DNA from: Gordonia phthalatica
GTDB lineage: Bacteria; Actinomycetota; Actinomycetes; Mycobacteriales; Mycobacteriaceae
DNA length: 64,000 nt
Direction: 5' to 3'
Assembly: GCF_001305675.1 (NCBI RefSeq)
Contig: NZ_CP011853.1
Span: 2,790,001 to 2,854,000 of the forward strand
This document shows, piece after piece, positions 54,597 through 63,601 of this stretch. Numbering within the stretch: position 1 is the stretch's first letter; every line of letters starts with the position of its first letter. The translations under genes and the position numbers were made by a program. The notes under the pieces were generated by a model that worked only from the letters and a program-made list of their open reading frames with translations, did no database searches and was not told the origin of the DNA.

Positions 54597-55727
54597 GTGG
54601 CTCTTCCTCATAACGACATCGATCCTGACGGCCTGCTCGAGTACTCGGTGGTGTTCACCGACCGCTCGCTCAATCACATGTCCAAGCGATTCATCGGCGT
54701 GATGCAGGAGCTTCTCGGCATCCTGCGCGAGACCTACAGCGCGGGCAGCGTGGCCGTCGTCCCCGGCGGCGGAACCTACGGCATGGAGTCGGTGGCGCGT
54801 CAGCTCGCGACCGGTCGACGAGTCCTCGTCGTCCGCAACGGCCTGTTCTCGTTCCGGTGGTCGCAGATCCTGGAGACCGGCGGCATCACCGATCAGGTCA
54901 CCATCTGCCAGGCCCGCCCGGCCACCGATGAGCACCAGTCGCCGTGGTCGCCCGCCCCGATCGACGAGGTCGTCGCCGCCATCCGCGAGCAGCGCCCCGA
55001 GGTCGTCTTCGCCCCGCACGTGGAGACCGCATCCGGCATCGTGCTGCCCGACGAGTACCTGCGCGCCGTCGCCGACGCCGTCCACGAGGTCGGCGGCATC
55101 TTCGTCCTCGACTGCGTCGCCTCCGGCTCCCTCTGGGTCGACATGGAGTCCGTCGACGTCGACGTGCTGCTCACCGCCCCGCAGAAGGGCTGGAGCGGCA
55201 CCCCGTGCGCGGCGTACATCATGTTCCGCGACCGCGGCCGCGCCGCCGTCCTGGAATCGACCACCACCAGCTTCGCGCTCGACCTGAAGAAGTGGCTGTC
55301 GATCAGCGACGCCTACGTCGAGGGCAAGGCGCCGTACCACGCCACCATGCCGACCGACTCCCTCACGCACAACACCGCACTGATGCGCGAGACCGTCGGC
55401 CTCGGTCGCGAGGAACTGCGCAAGCGTCAGATCGACCTCGGCACCCGAATCCGCGAGCTGCTCGCCGCCAACGACATGCCGTCCGTGGCCGCCGACGGCT
55501 TCGACGCCGCCACCGTCGTCGTCGCGTTCACCGACGACGACGCCCGCCACACCGGCGCCGCGTTCAAGGAGGTCGGTCTGCAGATCGCCGCCGGCGTGCC
55601 GCTGCAGTGCGGCGAGGGCGACGACTTCTCCACCCTGCGCATCGGTCTGTTCGGCCTCGACAAGCTCAACGACGTCGACGGCACCGTCGAGCGTCTGCGT
55701 GCGGCTCTGGCGAAGTCGAACACGTAG
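54597..55727 (+). CDS. Class V aminotransferase (alanine-glyoxylate/pyridoxamine type)
   Basis: 376 residues from GTG 54597. PLP fold type I: VVPGGGTYGMESVARQL near the phosphate site, VFAPHVETASGIVLPDEYL, the acidic residue in FVLDCVASGS, and the Schiff-base lysine in APQKGWSG (about 197). It resembles alanine-glyoxylate or pyridoxamine-pyruvate aminotransferases; the amino donor is not certain. TATGAC about 12 bases upstream suggests a leaderless or short-leader message. A hairpin terminator follows. Confidence 0.85.
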   Translation: MALPHNDIDPDGLLEYSVVFTDRSLNHMSKRFIGVMQELLGILRETYSAGSVAVVPGGGTYGMESVARQLATGRRVLVVRNGLFSFRWSQILETGGITDQVTICQARPATDEHQSPWSPAPIDEVVAAIREQRPEVVFAPHVETASGIVLPDEYLRAVADAVHEVGGIFVLDCVASGSLWVDMESVDVDVLLTAPQKGWSGTPCAAYIMFRDRGRAAVLESTTTSFALDLKKWLSISDAYVEGKAPYHATMPTDSLTHNTALMRETVGLGREELRKRQIDLGTRIRELLAANDMPSVAADGFDAATVVVAFTDDDARHTGAAFKEVGLQIAAGVPLQCGEGDDFSTLRIGLFGLDKLNDVDGTVERLRAALAKSNT

Positions 55728-55736
55728 TCCTTCGTC

Positions 55737-55776
55737 GTCGACCGCCTCGCCGCGCAACTGCGGCCGGGCGGTCGAC
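55737..55776 (+). terminator. Terminator hairpin after the aminotransferase gene
   Basis: GTCGACCGCC (55737-55746) pairs perfectly with GGCGGTCGAC (55767-55776). The 20-base loop can pair further internally. Confidence 0.7.
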
Positions 55777-55946
55777 TCGTCTCCGCACCGTCAATTCGCT
55801 GCGACTTGCGAACAATGCTCTCAACAGGTGTTTTACGTCCGCGCTCAGCTGTTCTCCGGCCCCCGCTATCGGGGTAGCGTCAACAGGTGAGGCCGACGAC
55901 GTTCCGGTCGTCGTCTTCGCACCCACCGAGCATCTGGAGGCACCTC

Positions 55947-56438
55947 ATGAACCACCGCGCTCTTCGTCTACTCCCTGCCGCGGGGCTCGCCGCCGCAGCC
56001 GTTCTCGGAGGAACGGCGGCCCCAGCACAGGCAGCGACGCCGGAGTCGCTGACCATTGTAGGCGACCTGGAGATCGCTCCGGGAATCCACCTGCTGAACA
56101 TCGACGCCCACGGCACCACCGACGAGTCAGGACACACCACCGGGACATACACTGCCACGCTGATGAACGGGATGTCGAAGGTGCCGTTCCAGATCAAGGG
56201 ACCCGTCACCTGCATCGACACCGATAAGGACTCCGCCGCCCTGGTGTACCCGATCTCCAACACGAACCCGAACCTGGTACCGGCCGCACTGAAGGACGCC
56301 TTCGCCGTCAAGATCTCGGTTCGGAAGGGCACCACCGATCACGTGGGCGTGATGGGTCCCGCCCCCACGCAGTCCTTCCACGGGTGCACCCCGGGGGCGA
56401 CGCCCTTCGCGTTCCGCGGCGACATCACGATCGAGTAG
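55947..56438 (+). CDS. Small secreted protein, unknown function
   Basis: 163 residues from ATG 55947 with GGAGG six bases upstream. A clear signal peptide (LLPAAGLAAAAVLGGTAAPAQA, cleavage near residue 29) precedes a beta-rich mature domain with two cysteines (VTCID and HGCTP) that may form a disulphide. It recalls small secreted immunoglobulin-like proteins of mycobacteria but I cannot assign a family. The 170 bp upstream contains the 10-mer TCAACAGGTG twice. Confidence 0.65.
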   Translation: MNHRALRLLPAAGLAAAAVLGGTAAPAQAATPESLTIVGDLEIAPGIHLLNIDAHGTTDESGHTTGTYTATLMNGMSKVPFQIKGPVTCIDTDKDSAALVYPISNTNPNLVPAALKDAFAVKISVRKGTTDHVGVMGPAPTQSFHGCTPGATPFAFRGDITIE

Positions 56439-56482
56439 CCGACCCAGGGCCAGCAGCCGACGCGCACGCAGGTCGGCTGCCG

Positions 56483-57145
56483 TCAGTCGCGCAGGTCCAC
56501 CCATCGGGTGCCGACGCTCTCCACCACTCCGGCGCCAGCGGTGACCGACGCGACCGCGACCTCCGCATCGTGGAGTGCCGTCGTCGCCAACAGCAGGGTC
56601 GCCCGCGCGCCGTACTCGGTGCCGAGCACCTCGATCCCGCGGCGGCGCAACTCGGCTTCCACTCGACCGGCGTCCGAGTGCGGGAGCGCGACCTGTGACA
56701 GCAGCCGCTGCTCGCGACGCACCAGCGGTGCCGATGCCAGAGCCAGCGACACCGCATCGCCGTAGGCGCGCGCCAAGCCGCCCGCACCGAGCAGCGTCCC
56801 ACCGAACCAGCGCACCACCACGGCCGCCACATCGCTGAGGCCGGCGCCCTGCAGGACGTCCAGCATCGGCGATCCTGCTGTTCCGGACGGCTCACCGTCG
56901 TCGTTGGTCCGCGTGGTCTCCCCTCGCGTGCCGAGGACGAACGCCGAGCAGTGATGCCGTGCGTCGCGATGGTCACGGCGCAGTTCCGCGAGCAGGTCCC
57001 GTGCCGCTGGCTCGTCGTCTACGCGGCGCAGCACGGCCATGAACTTCGATCGCTTCACCTCGATCGTGTCGACGACGTCCGCACCGCCCGCCAGGGTGAG
57101 GTACGACCGCACCGCGGATTCGTCGTCGCCTGCCTGATTCACCAT
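56483..57145 (-). CDS. YigZ/IMPACT (UPF0029) family protein
   Basis: 220 residues. The N-terminal UPF0029 domain shows EVKRSKFMAVLRRV, HHCSAFVLGTRGETTRTNDDGEPSGTAG and VVRWFGGTLLGAGGLARAY, the classic YigZ motif set. The DUF1949 C-terminal domain follows. Bacterial YigZ members are linked to translation or ribosome rescue pathways, with details unsettled. Confidence 0.9.
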   Translation of the reverse strand: MVNQAGDDESAVRSYLTLAGGADVVDTIEVKRSKFMAVLRRVDDEPAARDLLAELRRDHRDARHHCSAFVLGTRGETTRTNDDGEPSGTAGSPMLDVLQGAGLSDVAAVVVRWFGGTLLGAGGLARAYGDAVSLALASAPLVRREQRLLSQVALPHSDAGRVEAELRRRGIEVLGTEYGARATLLLATTALHDAEVAVASVTAGAGVVESVGTRWVDLRD

Positions 57146-57283
57146 CCCGCCATTCTGCCAAGCTCGCTCGGCGACCCCGACGCACGCCGAATCGCGGGTG
57201 TTGGACCCGCACCGACGATCGCGACCGTGACGAGTTGCCGAGCACAGTCGTCGAGCCGGTGGCCTATTCGCCGGCGGCGCGCC

Positions 57284-57994
57284 TCACCACAGTCCGCCCG
57301 TCGCGTCCACGACGGCGCCGGTGACCCAGCGAGCCTGGTCCGAGGCCAGGAAGGCGACCACGTCGGCGATGTCGTCGGGCGTGCCGAGCCGCCGCAGCGC
57401 GGGCATCGACGACATCGCCTCGATCGCCTTCTCAGCGGTGCTGTCGCGGAGTCGCTGCGTGTCGGTGGCGCCCGGTCGGACCACGTTGACGGTGATACCG
57501 CGCTTGCCGAGTTCCTTCGCCGCGGCACGACTGCCGGCTTCGAGCCCGGCCTTCATCGCCGCGTAACTGACCTGCCGTCCGGGTGCCAGATACGCGGCGG
57601 CCGACGACACCAGGATCACGCGGCCGCCGTCCACCACGCGCCGTCCGGCGGCGGCCAGGGTCAGCAGCGCCGACCGCAGATTGGTGGCGTAGTCGTCGTC
57701 CAGCGACGCCTCGGTCAAGTCGGTGACGCGGGTGAAGTCCCACGCGCCCGCGCAGTGCACCACGGTGTGGATCGGGCCCAGCTTCTCTGCGGCGTCGAAG
57801 GCCTCAGCCACGCCGTCCTCGTGACGGACGTCGGCGCCGCAGACCACGGCACCGGCACCGATCGACGCGGCGACCGCCTCGGCGCGATCGCGCCGGTCGC
57901 GATACCCCACGACCACCGCGTGCTCGGCCGCGAGCCGCTGTGCGACGGCGGCACCGATGCCGCCGCCACCTCCGATGACCAGTGCCGATGTCAT
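57284..57994 (-). CDS. Short-chain dehydrogenase/reductase (FabG-like)
   Basis: 236 residues from ATG 57994, which overlaps the aldehyde dehydrogenase stop. The NAD(P) motif is GGGGGIGAA (8-16). The catalytic Ser (about 130), Tyr144 and Lys148 lie in VILVSSAAAYLAPGRQVSYAAMK. The C terminus GLW is typical of classical SDRs. It is the last gene of the seven-gene operon, so it may act on a ring-cleavage intermediate; the substrate is not known. Confidence 0.87.
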   Translation of the reverse strand: MTSALVIGGGGGIGAAVAQRLAAEHAVVVGYRDRRDRAEAVAASIGAGAVVCGADVRHEDGVAEAFDAAEKLGPIHTVVHCAGAWDFTRVTDLTEASLDDDYATNLRSALLTLAAAGRRVVDGGRVILVSSAAAYLAPGRQVSYAAMKAGLEAGSRAAAKELGKRGITVNVVRPGATDTQRLRDSTAEKAIEAMSSMPALRRLGTPDDIADVVAFLASDQARWVTGAVVDATGGLW

Positions 57995-59562
57995 GCCGCA
58001 CCGCCTTCGACGATCGCCTTCAACACGTCCGGCCCGCCCTGGACCGCGGTCCGCTGCAAGTAGTGTTCCACCGCGCGCAGCCCGCCGAGCTCCTCGCCGC
58101 CACCGGCTCGCCCGGGACCGCCGTGGATCGCCTGCGCGACGGCCGCACCGTGCCCGGTCGACTCCCCCGCACTGTTGCGGTCCACGACGACGATCCGCCC
58201 GTGCCACGGCGCGGCCGCGAGGACGACCTTCGAGGCGAACGCGGCGTCGTTGGTGATGACGCTGGCGGCCAGGCTGCCGTCGCCGCGGGCGATGAGCCCG
58301 GCGAGCTGCTGTGCCGACTCGTACGGGATCAGGGTCGCGACCGGCCCGAACGCCTCCACCTGGTGGAGTTCGTCGCGTTCGGGGTCGTCGGCGCGCAGCA
58401 GGATCGGCGAGATGAACGCACCGCCCTCGAAGTCGGCGCCGTCGGCGAAGTTAGCGGGCACGGCCGTTGGATCGCCGAACACGGTGGTCGCGGCACTCTG
58501 CAACCGCGCGACGGCGCCGCGGACGTCGTCCCGCTGCCGCTGATTCGCCAGCGCTCCCATGCGGCTGGTCTCGTCGGCGGGCGGCCCCACGACAACCTTC
58601 TGCAGCCGGGCGACTGCGGCGTCGGATACGGCGTCGACCAGCGCGGCGGGCACGAACGCGCGACGGATCGCGGTGCACTTCTGGCCGGCTTTCTGCGTCA
58701 TCTCGGTGACGAGGATCTTGACGAAGACTTCGAACTCGGGGGCGTCGACGGTCACGTCGGGGCCGAGGACCGAGGAGTTCAGGGAGTCGGCCTCGGCGGT
58801 GAAGCGAGCTCCCGACGCCACGACCGCCGGGTGGGTCCGGAGCGCGGCCGCGGTGTCGTACGAGCCGGTCACCGCGAGGGAGTCCTGCGCGGTCAGCTGG
58901 TCGACGAGTCCGTCGGGTCGCGCGCAAACCAGCGACAGCGAGCCCTCGGGCAGCAGCCCGGACTCAACCATCGCGCGGACCACGGTCTCGGTCAGGTAGG
59001 CCGTGGCGCTGGCCGGCTTCACCACACTCGGGACGCCCGCCAGGAACGCGGGCGCGAACTTCTCGAGCATCCCCCAGACGGGGAAGTTGAAGGCGTTGAT
59101 CTGCACGGCGACGCCGGTGCGCGGAGTCAGGATGTGCGCGAGGCCGAAGGTGCCGCCCTTGCCGAGCGGCTCGAAGTCGCCGTCGGGCACGACGTTGGAG
59201 TCCGGCAGTCCACGGCCGCCCTTGCTGCCGTAGACGAACAACGCGTTGATGCCGCCGTCGACGTCGACCATCGCGTCGCGTCGGGTGGCGCCGGTCTTGA
59301 GCGAGACCTCGGTGAACGCGGGGATCCGCTCCGACAGGTATTTGCCGAGCTGCTTGAGGATGGCGGCGCGACCGGTGAAGGTCAGCTTCCGCAGGGCGGG
59401 GCCGCCGACGGCGCGGGCGTAGTCGAGGACGGGCGCGTAGTCGAGCGGCTGCGCCGAGATGCGGACGATAGGGTCGCCGGTGGCGGCGTCGACGAGGAGG
59501 GTGCCCTCGTCGGTCGGCTCCACCCACTGGCCGCCGATGTAGCTGTTGAGGATGTCGGTCAT
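57991..59562 (-). CDS. PaaZ-type/BoxD-like aldehyde dehydrogenase
   Basis: 523 residues. It aligns along its whole length with the aldehyde dehydrogenase half of PaaZ. Shared blocks are INAFNFPVWGMLEK, the general base Glu257 in AEADSLNSSVLG, the nucleophile Cys296 in KAGQKCTAIRR, and GGPGRAGGGEELGGLRAV near the end. The MaoC hydratase half of PaaZ is absent, as in BoxD, which oxidises 3,4-dehydroadipyl-CoA semialdehyde. With boxB next door, the BoxD role is the best inference, but a phenylacetate-pathway role is not excluded. Confidence 0.85.
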   Translation of the reverse strand: MTDILNSYIGGQWVEPTDEGTLLVDAATGDPIVRISAQPLDYAPVLDYARAVGGPALRKLTFTGRAAILKQLGKYLSERIPAFTEVSLKTGATRRDAMVDVDGGINALFVYGSKGGRGLPDSNVVPDGDFEPLGKGGTFGLAHILTPRTGVAVQINAFNFPVWGMLEKFAPAFLAGVPSVVKPASATAYLTETVVRAMVESGLLPEGSLSLVCARPDGLVDQLTAQDSLAVTGSYDTAAALRTHPAVVASGARFTAEADSLNSSVLGPDVTVDAPEFEVFVKILVTEMTQKAGQKCTAIRRAFVPAALVDAVSDAAVARLQKVVVGPPADETSRMGALANQRQRDDVRGAVARLQSAATTVFGDPTAVPANFADGADFEGGAFISPILLRADDPERDELHQVEAFGPVATLIPYESAQQLAGLIARGDGSLAASVITNDAAFASKVVLAAAPWHGRIVVVDRNSAGESTGHGAAVAQAIHGGPGRAGGGEELGGLRAVEHYLQRTAVQGGPDVLKAIVEGGAA

Positions 59563-59592
59563 GGGGTCACGGTTCCTTCTTCGGTCGAGGGG

Positions 59593-60141
59593 TCAGGGCG
59601 TCTCGGTGCGGCACTCGTCGAGCGACACCTCGGCGAGACCGCCCGGGTAGCGGCGGCGGGCGGACTGGTATTCGCCGACGCCGTAGTCGATCCACGGGGT
59701 GCCGCCCTCGGTGATGCGGACGATCTTCGCGGGTACGCCGAGGGCGACGCCGCCGGGCGGGACCTCGAAGTCCTCGGTGATCAGCGCCTGCGCGCCGACC
59801 ACCCCGCCGGTTCCGATGACCGCCCGATTGAGGGTCACCGAGCCGGAGCCGATGAGGCAGCGGTCTTCGACGGTGCAGCCCTCCAGGTGCGTGTTGTGCC
59901 CGACCACGCAGTCGTCGCCGATCACCGTCGGCCACTCCTCGGTGGTGTGCAGGACGGTGCCGTCCTGGATGGAGGTCCGCTTGCCGACCCTGATGGATCC
60001 GAAGTCGGCGCGCAGCACGGCGTTGGGCCAGACACTCGCGTCCTCACCGATGGTGACGTCGCCGATCAGGACCGCATCGGGGTGGACGTAGGCGGTCGGG
60101 TGGATCTTCGGGGCGACGCCGTCGAGCGAATAGCAGGTCAT
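59593..60141 (-). CDS. PaaY-like gamma-class hexapeptide protein
   Basis: 182 residues, start ATG 60141 overlapping the enoyl-CoA hydratase stop. A left-handed beta-helix is built from hexapeptide repeats (IGDVTIGEDASVWPNAVLRAD, VIGDDCVVGHNTHLEGCTV), with the histidines of the gamma-carbonic anhydrase family partly present (HTT, GHNTH). PaaY homologues in phenylacetate clusters are thioesterases that rescue CoA from dead-end ring intermediates. A similar housekeeping job is plausible in this box operon. Confidence 0.85.
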   Translation of the reverse strand: MTCYSLDGVAPKIHPTAYVHPDAVLIGDVTIGEDASVWPNAVLRADFGSIRVGKRTSIQDGTVLHTTEEWPTVIGDDCVVGHNTHLEGCTVEDRCLIGSGSVTLNRAVIGTGGVVGAQALITEDFEVPPGGVALGVPAKIVRITEGGTPWIDYGVGEYQSARRRYPGGLAEVSLDECRTETP

Positions 60142-60902
60142 GATCGGCCCTCCGACTTCCGGCCGCGTCGGTCCAGGAACGCGGTCATCCGATCGATCTT
60201 CTCGGCATCCTCGAACAGCAGCGCCTGGATGGCGAGCTCGATCTGCGGATGCGCGGCCTCACCGGCGTCGGCGGCGAGCTTGGTCATTCGCAGCGCGATC
60301 TGTGAACTGCGGCCCATGTTCTCGGCGATCCCGCGGGCGGCCGCAACCAGGTCGTCGGGGTCGACGACCGACTGCACCAAGCCGAATCGCAGCGCCTGAT
60401 CTGAGTCGAGCCACTGCCCGGCCAGCAGCACCTGCTTGGCGATGGACTCCCCCAACAGTCGGACCAGACGGAACGTGGCACCCGCGCCGGCGATGATCCC
60501 CAGGCCCGGCTCGGGCTGCCCGAACACGGTGCGCGGCGTGGCGACGCGGATGTCGCACGCGTACGACAGCTCCGCGCCGCCGCCGAGCGCGTATCCGTCG
60601 ATCGCGGCGACGGTCGGCATCGGCAGCTTGCGGATCCGCTCGAACAGGTTCACGTTGATGCCCGCGAGGGCGTCGTCGCGGCGCCGGTCACGCAGCTGGG
60701 CGATGTCGGCGCCGCCCGCGAACACGCCGTTCGTGCCGCCGGTCAGGACCATGATCCGCGGCCGCTGCTCCAGGATCGCGCAGACGCGATGCAGTTCGTC
60801 GATCATCTCGGCGTCGATCGCGTTCTTGGTCTCCGGCCGGTCGAGGGTCACCTCGACGTGGTCGCGGGACTCGTCGAAGATCAGCGTCTGAAACTCGCTC
60901 AC
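60138..60902 (-). CDS. Enoyl-CoA hydratase/isomerase (crotonase)
   Basis: 254 residues from GTG 60902, which overlaps the preceding stop (GTGA). Both catalytic glutamates of true hydratases are present: one in LGGGAELSYACD and one in FGQPEPGLGIIAGAG. Oxyanion backbone segments are FAGGADIAQL and the GGGAEL loop. In this operon it would hydrate 2,3-dehydroadipyl-CoA to 3-hydroxyadipyl-CoA. That role is inferred from neighbours. Confidence 0.88.
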   Translation of the reverse strand: MSEFQTLIFDESRDHVEVTLDRPETKNAIDAEMIDELHRVCAILEQRPRIMVLTGGTNGVFAGGADIAQLRDRRRDDALAGINVNLFERIRKLPMPTVAAIDGYALGGGAELSYACDIRVATPRTVFGQPEPGLGIIAGAGATFRLVRLLGESIAKQVLLAGQWLDSDQALRFGLVQSVVDPDDLVAAARGIAENMGRSSQIALRMTKLAADAGEAAHPQIELAIQALLFEDAEKIDRMTAFLDRRGRKSEGRS

Positions 60903-61756
60903 TGCTCGCTCCAATCGAAGAAGCCGCGGCCGGTCTTCTGCCCGAGGTCGCCGCGTTCGACCATCTCGCGCATCAACTGCGGCGGCTCGAACCGCGGGCC
61001 CAGGCTCTCGCTGAGCTGGGTGGCGATGTGGAAGCGGACGTCGATGCCGACGAGGTCGGTCAGGCGCAGCGGCCCCATCGGATGCCGGTACCCGAGGACC
61101 ATGGCGCGGTCGATGTCCTCGGCCGACGCGACGCCGTCCTCCACCATGCGGATGGCCTCCAGGCCGAGGGCGACGCCGAGGCGGCTGGTGGCGAAGCCCG
61201 GCACGTCGCGCACCAGGATCGTCTCCTTCTCGATCTGGGCGCCCAGGGCCTGCGCGGCCGAGACGGTCTCGTCGGACGTGTGGTCGCCGGCGATCAGCTC
61301 CAGCAGCGGCATGGCCCAGACCGGGTTGAAGAAGTGCATGCCGATGAAGCGGTCGGGGTGCGCCAGCGCCTCGGCGAGGAGGCCGATGGCGAGGGCGCTG
61401 GTGTTGGAGCCGATGAGTTTCGGCTCGCGCGCCTCGATCTTCCTCAGCACCGCGTGCTTGAGGTCGACGATCTCGGGGACGGCCTCCACCACCAGGTCGA
61501 GGCCGACGTCGAGGTCGTCGATGTCGGCGACCACGCGGAGAGTGTCCGCGACGTGCGCGGCCAGCTCGGCGGTCAGCTTGCCGCGGGCGACGGACTTCTC
61601 GGCGCGCTCCACGATCTGAGTGCGCAGTCCGGATCGACGCGGCTCGTCGGGTTCGACGATCGTGACGGTGGAGCCGGCTGCGGCGAAGACATAGGCGATG
61701 CCGATGCCCATGGTGCCGCCGCCGACGACCCCGATGGCTCCGGAGGACTCACTCAT
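60899..61756 (-). CDS. 3-hydroxyacyl-CoA dehydrogenase
   Basis: 285 residues. The NAD-binding GGGTMG is at 10-15. The catalytic His lies in GMHFFNPVWAMPLLEL and the Glu in IVEAVPEIV; SNTSAL and NPV segments are conserved. The C-terminal domain (GYRHPMGPLRLTDLVG) completes a PaaH/FadB-type monofunctional enzyme. It should oxidise 3-hydroxyadipyl-CoA to 3-oxoadipyl-CoA. No thiolase is in this operon; the one at 5371 is far away. Confidence 0.9.
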   Translation of the reverse strand: MSESSGAIGVVGGGTMGIGIAYVFAAAGSTVTIVEPDEPRRSGLRTQIVERAEKSVARGKLTAELAAHVADTLRVVADIDDLDVGLDLVVEAVPEIVDLKHAVLRKIEAREPKLIGSNTSALAIGLLAEALAHPDRFIGMHFFNPVWAMPLLELIAGDHTSDETVSAAQALGAQIEKETILVRDVPGFATSRLGVALGLEAIRMVEDGVASAEDIDRAMVLGYRHPMGPLRLTDLVGIDVRFHIATQLSESLGPRFEPPQLMREMVERGDLGQKTGRGFFDWSEQ

Positions 61757-62648
61757 CGGTGGTCTCCTTCCGAGTAGAAGTGGATGTTTCCAAGGTGATG
61801 CCCGCGCGCGGGAAGACGCGGGAGGCGTTGCCCGCGACGACTGCGGCAAGCGTGGCCTCGTCGAAGCCGAGCCGCCCGAGGGCATCGACGTTGGTGCGCG
61901 GGCCGGGGACGCCCGGCCAGTCGGTGCCGAAGAGCATCTTGGACGCGATCCGCGGCAGCGAGGCGCCGTAGTAGTCAGGCAGCTTCTTGGGCGGCAGGCC
62001 GGCGAGGTCGATCCAGACGTTCGGCTTGGCCTGCACCAGGAAGGCTGCGGCCTCGTACCACCAGCCGCGACCGCCGTGCGCGAAGACGAAGTTCACCTCG
62101 GGGAAGCAGTCGATCGCGTCGAGGTACAGCTCCGGATTGCCGTACTTGTTGCGCGAGCCGGGGAAGCTGGAGGTCCCGGAGTGGTAGATCACCGGGATCC
62201 CCAGCTCCGCGCACTTGGCGTAGACCGGGAACAGCTCGCGGTCGCCGGGGTCGAATCCGGCGTGGACCGGATGCAGTTTCAAGGCGACTGCACCCAGGTC
62301 CACCTGTCGTTGCAGCTCCCCCACCAGGGGGAAGTGCAGATGCGGGTTGATGTTGGCCACCGGGTGGAACCGCTGCGGGTTGTGCTGCACCAGGGGCAGC
62401 AGGTCGTCGAACGGTTGAATGCCAGTGGCGCGCGGGCTGTACTCGCTGAAGAGCATCACGTGATCCACGCCCTGCTCGGCGAAGAGCGCGTCGAGAGCTG
62501 CGGGCTCCGGGTCGCCGTTCTCGCGGTAGGCGCTGCGCCAGTCGTGGTCGCGCGAGAAGGTGTCGGCCCAGTCGAGCCACGCAGGCCGCAGTGTGGACAG
62601 CCGCGGCGCGTGCACGTGAACGTCGACGACGGTACGCCCGCCGATCAT
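61749..62648 (-). CDS. Amidohydrolase-2 family metal-dependent hydrolase/decarboxylase
   Basis: 299 residues. The metal-binding HxH is in VVDVHVHAPR (residues 11-13). A His lies in IPVIYHSGTSSFPGS and another in NFVFAHGGRGWWYEA, with the Asp in KMLFGTDWPG. This is the COG2159 subgroup, which includes aromatic-acid decarboxylases (ACMSD-like) and hydrolases. It overlaps the transporter stop upstream and the dehydrogenase start downstream, so it belongs to the operon. Its step is unknown; handling a carboxylated ring or lactone by-product is a guess. Confidence 0.82.
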   Translation of the reverse strand: MIGGRTVVDVHVHAPRLSTLRPAWLDWADTFSRDHDWRSAYRENGDPEPAALDALFAEQGVDHVMLFSEYSPRATGIQPFDDLLPLVQHNPQRFHPVANINPHLHFPLVGELQRQVDLGAVALKLHPVHAGFDPGDRELFPVYAKCAELGIPVIYHSGTSSFPGSRNKYGNPELYLDAIDCFPEVNFVFAHGGRGWWYEAAAFLVQAKPNVWIDLAGLPPKKLPDYYGASLPRIASKMLFGTDWPGVPGPRTNVDALGRLGFDEATLAAVVAGNASRVFPRAGITLETSTSTRKETTDE

Positions 62649-63253
62649 GCCAGGACGCCCTGGGCGATCGGCTGCGGTGCGGCGACGGCCTCGGTCTCCG
62701 ATGCCGGCTCGACGGCGTGCATCAGCCGCTCGTAGGCCAGGTAGTAGATCGGCAGGGCCGACAGGAAGGCGAGCCAGCCGACGATCGGATTCAGCGACGC
62801 GTTCTCGGTGACGAGCGAGAGACCGAGCACGACCTCGAGCGCGATCAGGAAGACGAAGGCGCTGATGATGGCGACGTTCTTGATCTTGATGGCGGGGATC
62901 ACGAGGAACAGCGACGGGATGACGAGTGCGAACGACCACCAGCCGCGGGCGCTGGTGCTGCCCAGCTCGCTGACCGAGAGGACGTGGAAGCCGATGAGCC
63001 ACAGGCCGTAGGTCAGGAGCAGGTTGCCGAGGTAGTTGTCGCGGCGGAGGATCGCGATGATGCCGCCGAGGGTCTGGCCGATGCCGCCGACCAGCAGACC
63101 GAAGACGAGGGCTCCCTTGGCGTCGTGGTCGAGGACTTCCGCGACGAAGACCCACGACAGGGCCAGGCCGAAGGTGAACAGTGCGGCGCCGCCGGGATCG
63201 CCGATGATGTGGGCCAAGCCGACGGGCTGGCGCTGTGCGGTCTGAGCTGACAT
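62645..63253 (-). CDS. GPR1/FUN34/YaaH (SatP-like) carboxylate transporter
   Basis: 202 residues from ATG 63253, with AGGAGC upstream. Six predicted helices. The family motif is recognisable at the N terminus (LAHIIGDPGGAALFTFGLALSW, an NPAPLGLLGFG-like element), followed by GGIGQTLGGI. SatP-type channels/symporters carry acetate or succinate; in this operon benzoate or a small acid are possible. It is the first gene of the leftward operon. Confidence 0.82.
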   Translation of the reverse strand: MSAQTAQRQPVGLAHIIGDPGGAALFTFGLALSWVFVAEVLDHDAKGALVFGLLVGGIGQTLGGIIAILRRDNYLGNLLLTYGLWLIGFHVLSVSELGSTSARGWWSFALVIPSLFLVIPAIKIKNVAIISAFVFLIALEVVLGLSLVTENASLNPIVGWLAFLSALPIYYLAYERLMHAVEPASETEAVAAPQPIAQGVLA

Positions 63254-63601
63254 GTGGTTGCTCCTAGGAGGTGCTTTCGACGATCGAGTCGAAGGGAGGG
63301 GCTGAAACACGGTGACTGGTGCTCGGTGACTGTCGTCCAGGCTGCGGTGATGTGGACCACGGATCTGAACCCGAGTGACAGTTACTCTACATTATTAAAG
63401 TTCCACGTAAAGGTTTCGTAGTAAATAGCCTTCTTGCTGCCACTTCATCGCACGTCAGAACGCGAACGGAAGCCCGAGTCGTGGATTCCTCGAAGAAAGT
63501 TCTACAGATATCTAGACGTGACGTAGGATTTATGTAGAATGAAATTCAACGTCGCACAGCCTGGCGACAAGTCATCCCCCACCCCGAACGAGGAGACCAG
63601 C
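63254..63601. promoter_or_regulatory. Divergent promoter region of the box operons
   Basis: 348 bp, strongly AT-rich for this genome. It contains TTCTACA (63500-63506), TGTAGAA (63533-63539) with CGTAG 11 bp before the latter, and, further left, CTACA (63387-63391) and CGTAG (63417-63421). TAGAAT at 63535-63540 could be the boxB -10. On the minus strand TAGAGT (63389-63384) or TAGAAC (63504-63499) could be the -10 for the leftward operon. No gene is seen in it. Confidence 0.6.
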
